A DNA stretch of 64,000 bases from NCBI RefSeq assembly GCF_000255705.1, contig NZ_JH636445.1, forward strand, positions 322,558 through 386,557. Reading direction: 5' to 3'. Positions within the stretch are counted from its first letter, which is position 1; the number at the start of each line of letters is the position of its first letter. The DNA is from Zavarzinella formosa DSM 19928 (GTDB taxonomy: Bacteria > Planctomycetota > Planctomycetia > Gemmatales > Gemmataceae). The position numbers were made by a program, and so were the translations under genes. Positions 27,148 through 35,673 of this stretch are shown here, piece by piece. The notes beneath the pieces were generated by a model. That model made no database searches and had not been told where the DNA came from. It was given only the letters and a program-made list of their open reading frames with translations.

Positions 27148-28002
27148 ATGCGGGGCTGGAATATTCGGGGCGGTTCGATCACCATCGGATCGCGGCCGCT
27201 GGTCATGGGGATTGTAAACACGACCCCGGACAGTTTTTCGGATGGCGGCAAGTTCGACACGGCTGATCTGGCCGTGGCCCATGCGGAACGATTATTGGAC
27301 GAGGGAGCCGACATCCTTGATGTCGGCGGGGAATCCTCCCGGCCCGGCGCCGAAGGCGTCTCGGCTGCGGAAGAACTGGCGAGAGTGTTGCCGGTGGTGC
27401 AAAAACTGGCCGGCCGATCCGGTGTCGTCATTTCCGTGGACACCACCAAGGCCGTTGTAGCAAAAGCCTGTCTGGAAGCCGGCGCGGCCATCATCAACGA
27501 CATTTCCGGGGCGGCTTTTGACGGCGACATGCCCGCCACGGTACGACAGTTTCAAGCCGGTCTCGTCATCATGCACATGCAAGGAACACCTCGCACGATG
27601 CAGCAAAATCCTGTTTATGCCGATGTGGTCGGCGAAGTGCGGGACTGGCTTGGGGATCGTCTTCACCAATTGCTCGATGCCGGGTTGGAGCTTTCTCAAA
27701 TCGCCGTCGATCCGGGGATCGGTTTCGGGAAAACGACGGCCCACAATCTCCGGCTAATCCGTAATCTCGGAACATTTTCCACCCTTGGCTGCCCGGTGTT
27801 GCTGGGCGTCTCCCGCAAGCGATTCATCGGGGAGATCACCGGGAAACCCGTGGATGACCGGCTTGCGGGTTCCCTGGCGGTGGCCTGTCAGGCGGCCCTC
27901 ACGAACTCGGCTCACATTATTCGTGTCCATGACGTCGGGCCGACGGTCGGGGCATTGAAGATGTTGGATGCCATCGCCAACGCGGTTCCGGCGGTAGAAT
28001 GA
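27148..28002 (+). CDS. folP: Dihydropteroate synthase
   Basis: FolP condenses p-aminobenzoate with dihydropterin pyrophosphate in folate synthesis. The 284 residues carry the family blocks: GIVNTTPDSFSDGG, DVGGESSRPGA, NDISG, DPGIGFGK and SRKRFIG. The ATG at 27148 has AAAGGG ten bases upstream and starts near the first strand; the frame is also open upstream inside lptE. Length is normal. Another folate gene, the HPPK half of a fusion, lies 8.5 kb away. Confidence 0.95.
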   Translation: MRGWNIRGGSITIGSRPLVMGIVNTTPDSFSDGGKFDTADLAVAHAERLLDEGADILDVGGESSRPGAEGVSAAEELARVLPVVQKLAGRSGVVISVDTTKAVVAKACLEAGAAIINDISGAAFDGDMPATVRQFQAGLVIMHMQGTPRTMQQNPVYADVVGEVRDWLGDRLHQLLDAGLELSQIAVDPGIGFGKTTAHNLRLIRNLGTFSTLGCPVLLGVSRKRFIGEITGKPVDDRLAGSLAVACQAALTNSAHIIRVHDVGPTVGALKMLDAIANAVPAVE

Positions 28003-28033
28003 TTGTTTCGCAATTTTCTTGGGGAATCACCTC

Positions 28034-29293
28034 GTGGCCGACGCATCATTGAAAACCCTTTGCCTCACGCTGGCGAAACAGGCCCGCGCCGCCTCTGATG
28101 ACCTGGCCTTGGTGACACGGGCAAAAAAGGACATCTGGCTTCAACGCGGAGCCGATGCCCTTGAACGCCGCACGGACGAGATTGTCGCGGCGAACGCCCT
28201 CGACCTTGCCGGGGCAGTCGATCTTTCACCGGCCATGCGGGATCGGTTGAAACTAACGCCGGAACGCATCCGAGCGGCCGCCGAGGGGATGCGGCAGGTG
28301 GCCGCGTTGACCGACCCGGTCGGGCAAGTCCGCGAGGGGAGCATCCGGCCGAACGGATTGCAGATTCAAAAGGTCAGCGTGCCGCTCGGGGTGATCTTTT
28401 TCCTCTACGAATCCCGGCCAAATGTCACCGTCGATGCCGCCGCCCTCGCGGTGAAATCCGGCAATGCCGTGATTCTTCGCGGCGGCAAGGAAGCCTTTCA
28501 CTCCAACACGATCATCCATCGCATCCTCGCGGAAGAGTTGGAGAAAATCGGCCTGCCCGCCCATGCCGTGCAACTGGTTCCCACGATGGACCGGGAGGCC
28601 GTGGGCATTCTGCTGAAGTTGAACGAATTCATTGACTTGGCCATCCCTCGCGGCGGCGAAAGTTTGATTCGCCGGGTGGTGGCCGAGGCGACCATGCCGG
28701 TGCTGAAACACTTCTTGGGGAACTGCCATGTTTACGTCGACTCTGCCGCCGATTTGGGCATGGCCGAGCGCATTGTGATCAATTCCAAGTGTCAGCGGCC
28801 GGGCGTGTGCAACGCCATGGAGAGTTTGCTGGTGCATCAAGACGCGGCGGCTGGGTTTGTTCCGCGGATTGGGCAAGCCTTGCGCGAGAAGGGAGTCGAG
28901 ATCAGGGGTTGCGAAATCACGAAAGGTTACCTGTCTTATGCGTTAACCGCGACGGATGCCGATCATGCGGCTGAATTCTGCGATCTGATCGTGTCGATGA
29001 AAATCGTGCCCGATATTGAGTCGGCCATCGCCCATATCCGTCGCTTCGGTTCGCATCACACCGACGCCATTGTGACGGAAGACCTTCGGGCGGCCAGGCG
29101 TTTTGTCGCCGCGGTGGATTCCGCCGCGGTGATGGTGAACGCCAGCACACGATTCAATGACGGGCACGAGTTGGGACTGGGGGCGGAGATCGGGATCAGC
29201 ACCGACAAATTCCACGCCCGCGGTCCTTGTGGCTTACAGGAACTCACGACGTACAAGTACGTCGTCTTTGGCGACGGTCATCTCAGGGAATGA
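28034..29293 (+). CDS. proA: Gamma-glutamyl phosphate reductase
   Basis: ProA reduces gamma-glutamyl phosphate to the semialdehyde with NADPH in proline synthesis. The 419 residues contain ESRPNVTVDAAAL, the SGNAVILRGGKEA segment and the catalytic cysteine C259 in RPGVCNAMESLL, and they end with the family's THGPCGL-like motif (FHARGPCGLQELTTYKY). The GTG at 28034 is chosen because GGGGA lies about nine bases upstream; a TTG at 28019 is the alternative. proB is not nearby. Confidence 0.95.
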   Translation: MADASLKTLCLTLAKQARAASDDLALVTRAKKDIWLQRGADALERRTDEIVAANALDLAGAVDLSPAMRDRLKLTPERIRAAAEGMRQVAALTDPVGQVREGSIRPNGLQIQKVSVPLGVIFFLYESRPNVTVDAAALAVKSGNAVILRGGKEAFHSNTIIHRILAEELEKIGLPAHAVQLVPTMDREAVGILLKLNEFIDLAIPRGGESLIRRVVAEATMPVLKHFLGNCHVYVDSAADLGMAERIVINSKCQRPGVCNAMESLLVHQDAAAGFVPRIGQALREKGVEIRGCEITKGYLSYALTATDADHAAEFCDLIVSMKIVPDIESAIAHIRRFGSHHTDAIVTEDLRAARRFVAAVDSAAVMVNASTRFNDGHELGLGAEIGISTDKFHARGPCGLQELTTYKYVVFGDGHLRE

Positions 29294-29314
29294 GAGGGCC
29301 GTCGAGGAGTCGGG

Positions 29315-30862
29315 ATGCTCGTCTCCGCCTTGATCTTGACGATGGCCGCGTCGGCCCTGTATGTGGGCCTCAGCCGACGGATGCGGCGTCGCAGGCGGGC
29401 GGCGTCCACGGGCTTCATGACGCCGACCCCCCATTTCAACCGGTTTGACCGGACACCGGAACGGGAGGCTGCTCATGCCACCGTTCCAGGAGCGATTGCC
29501 TTGAATTCGTCTCAACCCGCCCGCGTGCGGCCCGGCCATCGTTGCATGGAAGAAATTCGCCGTCGCAGCCATGTCGATTTCGTTGGCGCCCTGACGTTCT
29601 TCGAGGGGCAGCTTCACCGCCGGGTTTCCGAAAGTCCCCTGGAGCAGGTCCGTTATTGGATGGATCTTGCCGAGGGGATGCGCAACCTCAATATGCACGA
29701 GGCGGTTCCCGCCTTGCTTCGCCGGATCGACGAAGCTCTTGACCTCCCCTCTGGCGAAGGCTTTGCCGTCGAAGTGGTGAGCTTCCCCTCCTTCGCCGAG
29801 TTTCTGCACGATCCCCTGAGCCGCGAAGGCCAGGCGGGCCTGCGTGCTTTGCGGGTGGTGATGGAGGGGATTCGGATGAATCGCATCCCCGTGGGCGTGT
29901 ATGCCGAGGCGGCTTTCGGCGACGCCATCCGGCGTCTTGCGGAAAATTGCCCGGACGCCACCAATCCCCGGCTGGCCCTTGTTTTCATTGAGGCGATGCG
30001 TCATTGCCGCCAGACCTATCACACGGCCCCGGCCTTCCGGGACGATCCGGTGCGGCGACAAACCGTCCGCTGGCAAAACGCCTTCATGCGGGACGCCGAG
30101 GCCGTCATGCGGGAATACCTGCACGATCTGGGCGTGGACATGGTGCGCATGCTGCCCGCCGCCAGCGGGCGCGGCATCAAGGAGATCCTGCAAGCAATCA
30201 ACGAATTGCACATTGATTCGGACGAGGCGGCTTTGGCACTGCTGGCAGAACCGGATTTTCCATACCGCTCCGAGGCGATCTCCTGCCTGCGGTGGTCCCG
30301 TTCGGCCATGACTTCATCCTTGTTGTGCGCGTTGGTGACCCACGCCACACAAGGGGGGCGCACCCCCAAATGGCTGCGACGACTTGGCGTGGGCCAGAAC
30401 GTCAGCTCATCGGCCGATGTGGAGACGTGCATTCTCGCCTTGCGGGGGCACCCCGGCGAGGAAACCGAGAAAGTGCTGCTGGCCTGTGTGGTTCATCCGG
30501 ACGTGGCCTGGCGACAAGGGGCTTTGCGAAGCCTTGGCTGGTGGGAACCTGTTCGCCGAGCGGAAGTTCTCGGAGCGATCCGGGTGGCCAAACAAGATTC
30601 TCAACCGCAGGTTCGCCGGGCCGCGCTGGCGGCGGCGGCCCGCTTGGGAGAATGTTCCGCCCTGCAAACGCTTCGGGAGATGCTCACCCGCGAAAATCTC
30701 CATCAGGTGCAGGACGCCATCCAGCTTTGCAAGAACGAGGGCTTGTCGTGGCTCTGGCCTGACCTCGACTTGCTCACGGAAACGGACAATCCGCACATCG
30801 TCAGCGAGGCTTGGGAGGCCATTGAACGCATCCGCGAGGAATTCATGGGGCCGATCGGCTAA
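29315..30862 (+). CDS. Membrane-anchored helical-repeat protein (HEAT-like), function unknown
   Basis: The 515-residue protein begins with one hydrophobic helix (LVSALILTMAASALYVG) followed by an arginine-rich stretch, which suggests a cytoplasmic domain tethered to the membrane. The rest is almost entirely helical. The C-terminal third has HEAT-like repeats with the pattern VAWRQGALRSLGWW and QVRRAALAAAARLGECSALQTLREML. No catalytic motif is visible. It follows proA by 21 bases, perhaps on the same transcript. Confidence 0.65.
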   Translation: MLVSALILTMAASALYVGLSRRMRRRRRAASTGFMTPTPHFNRFDRTPEREAAHATVPGAIALNSSQPARVRPGHRCMEEIRRRSHVDFVGALTFFEGQLHRRVSESPLEQVRYWMDLAEGMRNLNMHEAVPALLRRIDEALDLPSGEGFAVEVVSFPSFAEFLHDPLSREGQAGLRALRVVMEGIRMNRIPVGVYAEAAFGDAIRRLAENCPDATNPRLALVFIEAMRHCRQTYHTAPAFRDDPVRRQTVRWQNAFMRDAEAVMREYLHDLGVDMVRMLPAASGRGIKEILQAINELHIDSDEAALALLAEPDFPYRSEAISCLRWSRSAMTSSLLCALVTHATQGGRTPKWLRRLGVGQNVSSSADVETCILALRGHPGEETEKVLLACVVHPDVAWRQGALRSLGWWEPVRRAEVLGAIRVAKQDSQPQVRRAALAAAARLGECSALQTLREMLTRENLHQVQDAIQLCKNEGLSWLWPDLDLLTETDNPHIVSEAWEAIERIREEFMGPIG

Positions 30863-30988
30863 TCGGCCCAACCCGTCAACTCGCATCCCTCTTTACCAAA
30901 TTCTCCGGCTTGGAGTGAATTTCCACCGGGATCATGGCCGATGTTTGCCCGGTTGGGGAGAACTACGGCCGAATTGGTGGACACAGTC

Positions 30989-31870
30989 ATGTTCCGACTT
31001 CGGACACCCGGAATGATCGCGGCGGGTGGCCTGGCTTTGCTGGCCGGCTGCAAGCATCATCATCAGCAACAACCGGTCACGGATGTTCCGATGGTGCATG
31101 CTCCGTTCGTCCAAGACACCGGGGCGATGGCGTATCCAAATCCTGCCGTCAGCTCCATGCCGGTTGGAATGATCGCCGGGCCGGTTCCGCGACCTTACAT
31201 CCCGCCAACCGATCCAGTCGCTGCGGAACCAACGGCCCCGAAGAATCCGGTCACCGAACTGCCGCCTCCGGCTGATTACGCCAAAATTCCCCCGGCCATT
31301 CCGCAAAGCCGCACAGGCACATCGGCGCCTATCAATATCATCCTGCCCAACGGGGGCCCCGGTGGAGGAGAACGACCCGCCACGGTGGTGATTCCGCCGA
31401 CGAAACGGGTGGAAGCCGAACCAGCTCCGACGGGTCCCGTGTTGACGGGGCTTCCCGCATCTAGTTCACCAGACCCGTTTGTCGCCGCCCCGAATCGGGT
31501 GTTCGGCCCCGCCCCGGTCACCGAAGTGGTGACCGCTCCCAAGGACACGACTCCGGAACTTCAGCCGATGAAGTTGAAACCGGGCGAACGGTTCGGTCAC
31601 GGGACGGATTATCGATGGGTGGCTGGTGTGCTGGACAAGCATCAACGAGGCGGTTACTGGACCTTGCGATATGCAGACTTTGCCGCCGATGACGTGTGGG
31701 GCGGCAAGGTGCGATTGATCGATGATCCCCGCCTCGCCACGTTCCGCAACGGAGATTACGTCTATTTGGAAGGCGATTTGCTGGCCCCCTTGAATGGCCC
31801 GCATGGGGATACGGTTGGCTATCCCCCGTTCCGCATCAACCAAATCCGACCGGTGGACAAGGGCCGCTGA
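30989..31870 (+). CDS. Proline-rich lipoprotein, function unknown
   Basis: The 293-residue protein has a signal with a lipobox, IAAGGLALLAGC, followed by a histidine/glutamine patch (KHHHQQQP). A region of some 150 residues rich in proline, alanine and threonine leads to a C-terminal domain with RWVAGVLDKHQRGGYWTLRYAD. That last domain looks like a small OB-like fold in which WTLRY and GDYVYLEGDL are strands. The ATG at 30989 is preferred; an in-frame ATG at 30941 would add a tail before the signal. I do not recognise a named family. Confidence 0.65.
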   Translation: MFRLRTPGMIAAGGLALLAGCKHHHQQQPVTDVPMVHAPFVQDTGAMAYPNPAVSSMPVGMIAGPVPRPYIPPTDPVAAEPTAPKNPVTELPPPADYAKIPPAIPQSRTGTSAPINIILPNGGPGGGERPATVVIPPTKRVEAEPAPTGPVLTGLPASSSPDPFVAAPNRVFGPAPVTEVVTAPKDTTPELQPMKLKPGERFGHGTDYRWVAGVLDKHQRGGYWTLRYADFAADDVWGGKVRLIDDPRLATFRNGDYVYLEGDLLAPLNGPHGDTVGYPPFRINQIRPVDKGR

Positions 31871-31904
31871 CAGGGCTGTTTGCCGGACGAGAGACGAACC
31901 GACG

Positions 31905-33686
31905 TCAACGATTTGCTTCCGGCAGCAGATCGAAAATAGCATTTTCAAAGGCAAAAAGCACCGCATCGAAATCGACATGCGGCACAACTCTTACCCATTT
32001 CATTGCCGGCGGGTTCGCCACAATTTCAAGCATATTCGCAATTGCTTTCGACACACCCAGCGGGTCGTCCCCTTGGGATTTCAACGTGAGGAGAGAATCG
32101 CGGAGCGTTTCGCAGAATCCGAGGAACGTCGCTGTTTGCCGGCGACGAGACATTTCTTGAGAGATCAACGTCGAGTAAAGCAGATAAAATTGAAACGGAT
32201 TCTTGCCGCCGCCTTTGGTCAGATATTGTGTGAACGGTGTTACCCGGCCGGCATCAAAATCTTCGTAAATGTCCCAAAGGTCATCCCCCAGTTGATTAAA
32301 CAGGGAGCGGACGACACTTTGGGCGAATGTCTTGTTGGTGATCGTGATGCCGCAAACTTCCATTGTTGCCATTCGGACCAAGGCGCTTTTCAGAGCCGTG
32401 TCCACCATCACGTCCTTGAACACTTCCGGAGAGTTATCATGAAGTGTTGAAAGTCGCCGGGTGGCATCACGCCGATGCGATTCCAGCAACAAGCCAAGCA
32501 CTCGAAGTGTTTGCGGAATGTGTTGGGCTGGCACAAGCGAAAGCATTTCGCTCAAGCATGAATGAACCTCTCGGATGCTCGGGCAAACGTGATCGACTGT
32601 CTTGGTGGGTGTTTGAACAACGTGTTTTTCACCGAACAGATCGCTCAATATTCTCGTTAACATTTCACGGTCGGCGTTTGATGTCTGTCCGCTATCCAGC
32701 ACATTGTCCACCAAGGGATATGTCACCCCCCAAGAGAACGCCAGCCGAAGTGTGTTGAAAATAAATGTGGGATGATCTTCTTGGTGGTTCTTTTTTGCGG
32801 CAACACGGTGAACAAGAACGCCAAACGCGACTTTGCACAATTTGATCAAACCGTGGTTGAAAACGGAATCACGAGAAATGGCCTGCGACAAACCGGAAAT
32901 TCTGGGTTTGAAATACGCCACCAGTTTGCTTTGCAACTCATTCGATTCTTGCGTTGTTAATTCGCCAGCGGAGGGGAACAGATGAAAAACGGCGACCTCC
33001 ATGAGTCGACGCATGTATGGTGAGGCGACCCATGACGCGGTTTTGAAACGAGAAGGAGAGCGGATCAATTTTCTGAGGCCGATACGAAGGATGATCGACA
33101 TCAATTTCGTCTTGAGCGAGAAGGCCGTTCTGTGAAACACCATGCCCAATTTTGCGAATAACGGCTTTCGACCGCTTCGCCGTCGTTGGAGCAATTCCAA
33201 GCCGTACATTTTTCGCAAGTGAACAAGCGGGTCAACTCCCCAAATGAACCGAAAATGTCGGCCGCCGAGATTAATGGTGGCGTAAGGCTGCTTTCCAAGA
33301 TTTCTGAGCAGCGAGGCAATGAATTGTGGCACGGGCGTGTCGTAGCGGTCCACTCCCTCGAAATCTTCTCCCTCCTGAACACTCAAGTAAGCCGACACGT
33401 ATGAACGAATTCGCGATAACAGGAAGAGTTCGGCCAGGGCGTTTTCCAACAATGAGCGAGGCCGTAATCTTTTCCTCCAAGAGTTAATCCGGCGTCTGGC
33501 AATCAAGTTCTTGATGCGGTCCAACTGAAGTCTTGAGAAGGGCCAGGCGGTCGAAAAAGAATTTCCGGCGAGTTCGATCCATTCAGCCGTGATCCGGCCC
33601 AAGTCATCGTAGTTGCAGTTGTGAATGTCAATCTTGGCGAACAAACGCCTGGCCTGTTCCTCGATGCTCCCGTCCGCATTCATCAT
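31905..33686 (-). CDS. Class I isoprenoid-synthase-like protein with an extra N-terminal region
   Basis: The 593-residue protein has a polyprenyl-synthase-like C-terminal half. DNVLD at 327-331 matches a first Asp-rich motif with Asn in the second position, and DDLWD at 468-472 matches the second. Their spacing of about 141 residues equals that in farnesyl diphosphate synthases. Between them, VDTALKSALVRMATMEVCG resembles the conserved KTA helix. Residues 1-270 are helical, very basic and unassigned, with no signal peptide. A magnesium-dependent prenyl diphosphate chemistry is inferred, not shown. The start overlaps the methyltransferase stop (ATGA). Composition is more A+T-rich than neighbouring genes, which suggests transfer. 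Confidence 0.7.
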   Translation of the reverse strand: MMNADGSIEEQARRLFAKIDIHNCNYDDLGRITAEWIELAGNSFSTAWPFSRLQLDRIKNLIARRRINSWRKRLRPRSLLENALAELFLLSRIRSYVSAYLSVQEGEDFEGVDRYDTPVPQFIASLLRNLGKQPYATINLGGRHFRFIWGVDPLVHLRKMYGLELLQRRRSGRKPLFAKLGMVFHRTAFSLKTKLMSIILRIGLRKLIRSPSRFKTASWVASPYMRRLMEVAVFHLFPSAGELTTQESNELQSKLVAYFKPRISGLSQAISRDSVFNHGLIKLCKVAFGVLVHRVAAKKNHQEDHPTFIFNTLRLAFSWGVTYPLVDNVLDSGQTSNADREMLTRILSDLFGEKHVVQTPTKTVDHVCPSIREVHSCLSEMLSLVPAQHIPQTLRVLGLLLESHRRDATRRLSTLHDNSPEVFKDVMVDTALKSALVRMATMEVCGITITNKTFAQSVVRSLFNQLGDDLWDIYEDFDAGRVTPFTQYLTKGGGKNPFQFYLLYSTLISQEMSRRRQTATFLGFCETLRDSLLTLKSQGDDPLGVSKAIANMLEIVANPPAMKWVRVVPHVDFDAVLFAFENAIFDLLPEANR

Positions 33687-34462
33687 TTCCCCCGATGGTC
33701 GCCAACAGCGAACTCTTCCTCGGCGGCAGGTTCAAAAGAACCGTCATCGGAGATTTTTTTGAAGATGGTCGCCTCGCTGCAAAATCCGAAATGACTCACC
33801 CGGTTGAGAAACACCAACTCCCAATTGCTCGCATGGAAATACGGTCGCAGATTGACCAGACGACTCAACCCCACAAAGCGAGGGTCCAGACAATACAAGA
33901 TCGAAGAGACCTCTGAGTTGATCCTTGAAAGCCAGTCATTTCCCCGTGATGTGGTCAGCAGGCAAAGCAACCCGTGCTTTTTCAAAAGCCGGTGCGCTTC
34001 CTTCGTCATTGCCACAAGTTGGTCGTGGTTCATCATTTCAAACACATATGTGCTCACGATGCGGTCAAACGATCCGGATGCGAGCGGGTAGGGCACCCTC
34101 GGATTTATCAATTCCACTCGGACCCGTTCGCCAAAGCGAGCGAATCGATGTTTCAATCGCGAGGCAAGCGAAGCGGCCACTTCGATCAGAGTGACTTTGC
34201 AAGCGGGCGACAAATGCCCCTTCAAAAGCCGGTCCGCAAGATGGCCGACGCCAGCCCCGATGTCCAACACGGCCGAGGCTTCGGAGAAATGGCCGTTTGA
34301 CAACAGCCGGGAATAGGCCAGTCGGTCTAACGCATTGGCAAAGGCGAGGGTCCAGCCCGTTTTGTCGAAAAAACGAGAGATATCTTCCGGGGTGAGGGAA
34401 TGATCGGAGACCGGTCCCGTTTCGCTTTTGAGACCATGAAACAAGCAGGCAGGGATTTTCAT
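33683..34462 (-). CDS. Class I SAM-dependent methyltransferase
   Basis: The 259-residue protein has the methyltransferase core: motif I as VLDIGAGVGHLADRLL (D67 to G73), an acidic end of strand 2 in KVTLIEVA, an FDRIVSTYVFEMM motif and a LLKKHGLLCLLTT motif before the final strands. The substrate cannot be told, but the stop overlaps the start of the isoprenoid-synthase-like gene (ATGA), so a prenylated or terpenoid product is a reasonable target. The start is uncertain: the frame is open to 34579, but that reading overlaps the YidD-like gene by about 100 bases and is very basic, so the ATG at 34462 is preferred. It has no clear ribosome site. Confidence 0.75.
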   Translation of the reverse strand: MKIPACLFHGLKSETGPVSDHSLTPEDISRFFDKTGWTLAFANALDRLAYSRLLSNGHFSEASAVLDIGAGVGHLADRLLKGHLSPACKVTLIEVAASLASRLKHRFARFGERVRVELINPRVPYPLASGSFDRIVSTYVFEMMNHDQLVAMTKEAHRLLKKHGLLCLLTTSRGNDWLSRINSEVSSILYCLDPRFVGLSRLVNLRPYFHASNWELVFLNRVSHFGFCSEATIFKKISDDGSFEPAAEEEFAVGDHRGK

Positions 34463-34478
34463 CGGGTGAGGCGTTTGT

Positions 34479-34895
34479 TCAACGATCTTGCGTCTTTTGT
34501 GGTTCCGAAGGCGGTTTGCCATCATCCTTTTTGAGCGGCGGGTTCGCCTCGCAAGGACCGCATCCCAATGCCGTTTCATTGGTTGAACTGGCGTGCGGAA
34601 AAGATTGATTGTTGGCCGCGTTAAGCTGTTCGCTCACAAAGTGGTTGTAGGTCTCGCGGCACTTCGTCAGTTGACGCCGGACGGCGGGCATCGCCTGGGA
34701 GAAAATTTGCGTGCGAAATGCCTGAAGGGCAACGGTTGAACAACTAGGCTCGTGCGTCAGTGTGCCATAAGCACATGTGAAGCCTTTGTGCGGAGAGATC
34801 CAGCGACGATAAGCAATCACCCCCAGGCAAGCGATCAAAGCCAGCCCGCGATCAACAGGCCATAGCGGCAGCACCAACACATTTTTTGCCTTCAT
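34479..34895 (-). CDS. YidD-like membrane protein insertion factor
   Basis: The 138-residue protein has a hydrophobic helix (residues about 15-28) and then the YidD core: YRRWISP, C41, EPSCS with C52, the ALQAF helix, and KCR with C79. YidD normally helps YidC insert membrane proteins and usually lies between rnpA and yidC. Here no rnpA or yidC is present and the gene heads a cassette with a methyltransferase and an isoprenoid-synthase-like protein. The C-terminal 50 residues are an extension with a second cysteine pair (GCGPC). The ATG at 34895 has GAGGA six bases upstream, while the ATG at 34907 has none. Confidence 0.7.
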   Translation of the reverse strand: MKAKNVLVLPLWPVDRGLALIACLGVIAYRRWISPHKGFTCAYGTLTHEPSCSTVALQAFRTQIFSQAMPAVRRQLTKCRETYNHFVSEQLNAANNQSFPHASSTNETALGCGPCEANPPLKKDDGKPPSEPQKTQDR

Positions 34896-35398
34896 TTCTG
34901 TCCTCATTTGTTTGATTCGGAGAGTGTTTCAAACAGTTCAGCCGACAGATGGGCCAATCGTTGGGAATGTTGTTCTTGCTTTCACTTAACCGCCCATTTC
35001 ACTGTGATGGATGACTTTTGTTGAGTTGGTTGACGGATGAAACACATGGAATCATCGATCTTTTTTTCATCAAAAACTCACAGCTTACGGAATGGTCACA
35101 ATCACATCGCCGAGGTCATCGTCGGAAGTTGGGAAAAGAGATCCCCGATTTCGCAGGCTCGTTTTCAGTCGGCTTGGTAAAAGATGAACCGATTTTTCCT
35201 CGGGAATGTTCACGCGAAATCTGGATTTTTCAAACAGCGTTTTGCCGCGTTTTGCTCGTTGTGTTGTTAAACAGGGAGTTGTCGACAGAGCTTTGGCTTG
35301 TCGCCGTGGCTGGCAGTCATATCATCCCTTTTTGCCATAAATTCTGCGGGCCATGTGTTCCCGTGGGTTGAGACAACCTTTTTCTTTTGTGAAGTCCC
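34896..35398. other. A+T-rich divergent intergenic region
   Basis: This 503-base stretch separates the isoprenoid cassette (minus strand) from the PVC basic protein (plus strand), so both promoters should be here. It is clearly richer in A and T than the surrounding genes. A possible plus-strand promoter has TTGTCG at 35298-35303 and TATCAT at 35320-35325 with a 16-base spacer. A 117-codon TTG-started frame across it shows no family features and is treated as chance. Confidence 0.55.
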
Positions 35399-35620
35399 AT
35401 GTCGATCGACAAATCGCTGAAGCGGAAGTCCGGCGGTATCAGCAACCGGAGCGTTCTTACGCGAACCGAGCGAATCAACACGCTGAAGGATGCGGACAAG
35501 TGGGTCGAAGGCCGCAGCCCCTTTGGTCTCCCGAAGGTTCGCGTTCTGAAGATCAGCTTGAAGAAGGCCAAGAAGGAAAAGGAAGAAGAAGACACCAAGG
35601 CCCCGGCCAAGAAGAAGTAA
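35399..35620 (+). CDS. Small basic protein of the Planctomycetes-Verrucomicrobia-Chlamydiae type
   Basis: This 73-residue protein (MSIDKSLKRKSGGISNRSVL start) matches a small basic protein family that I know as a shared marker of the PVC bacteria, for which a ribosome association has been proposed. It has a conserved RNVLTR-like block (RSVLTRTERI), a GLPKVRVLK segment and a long lysine/glutamate-rich helix at the end (KAKKEKEEEDTK). It gives the clearest phylogenetic clue in the window. The gene stands alone upstream of the HPPK-SDR fusion. Confidence 0.9.
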   Translation: MSIDKSLKRKSGGISNRSVLTRTERINTLKDADKWVEGRSPFGLPKVRVLKISLKKAKKEKEEEDTKAPAKKK

Positions 35621-35673
35621 GCCCGTCTTTGCTCGGGTTCCCGCGATTTTAAGACGCGAGAACCCGCCTCCCC

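Noticed and set aside
34463-34579. Longer start for the methyltransferase at 34579
   Set aside because: It overlaps the YidD-like gene by about 100 bases and adds only a very basic segment. The start at 34462 fits the gene spacing better.
35018-35371. 117-codon TTG-started frame in the A+T-rich gap
   Set aside because: No ribosome site, no family features, and the codons look noncoding.
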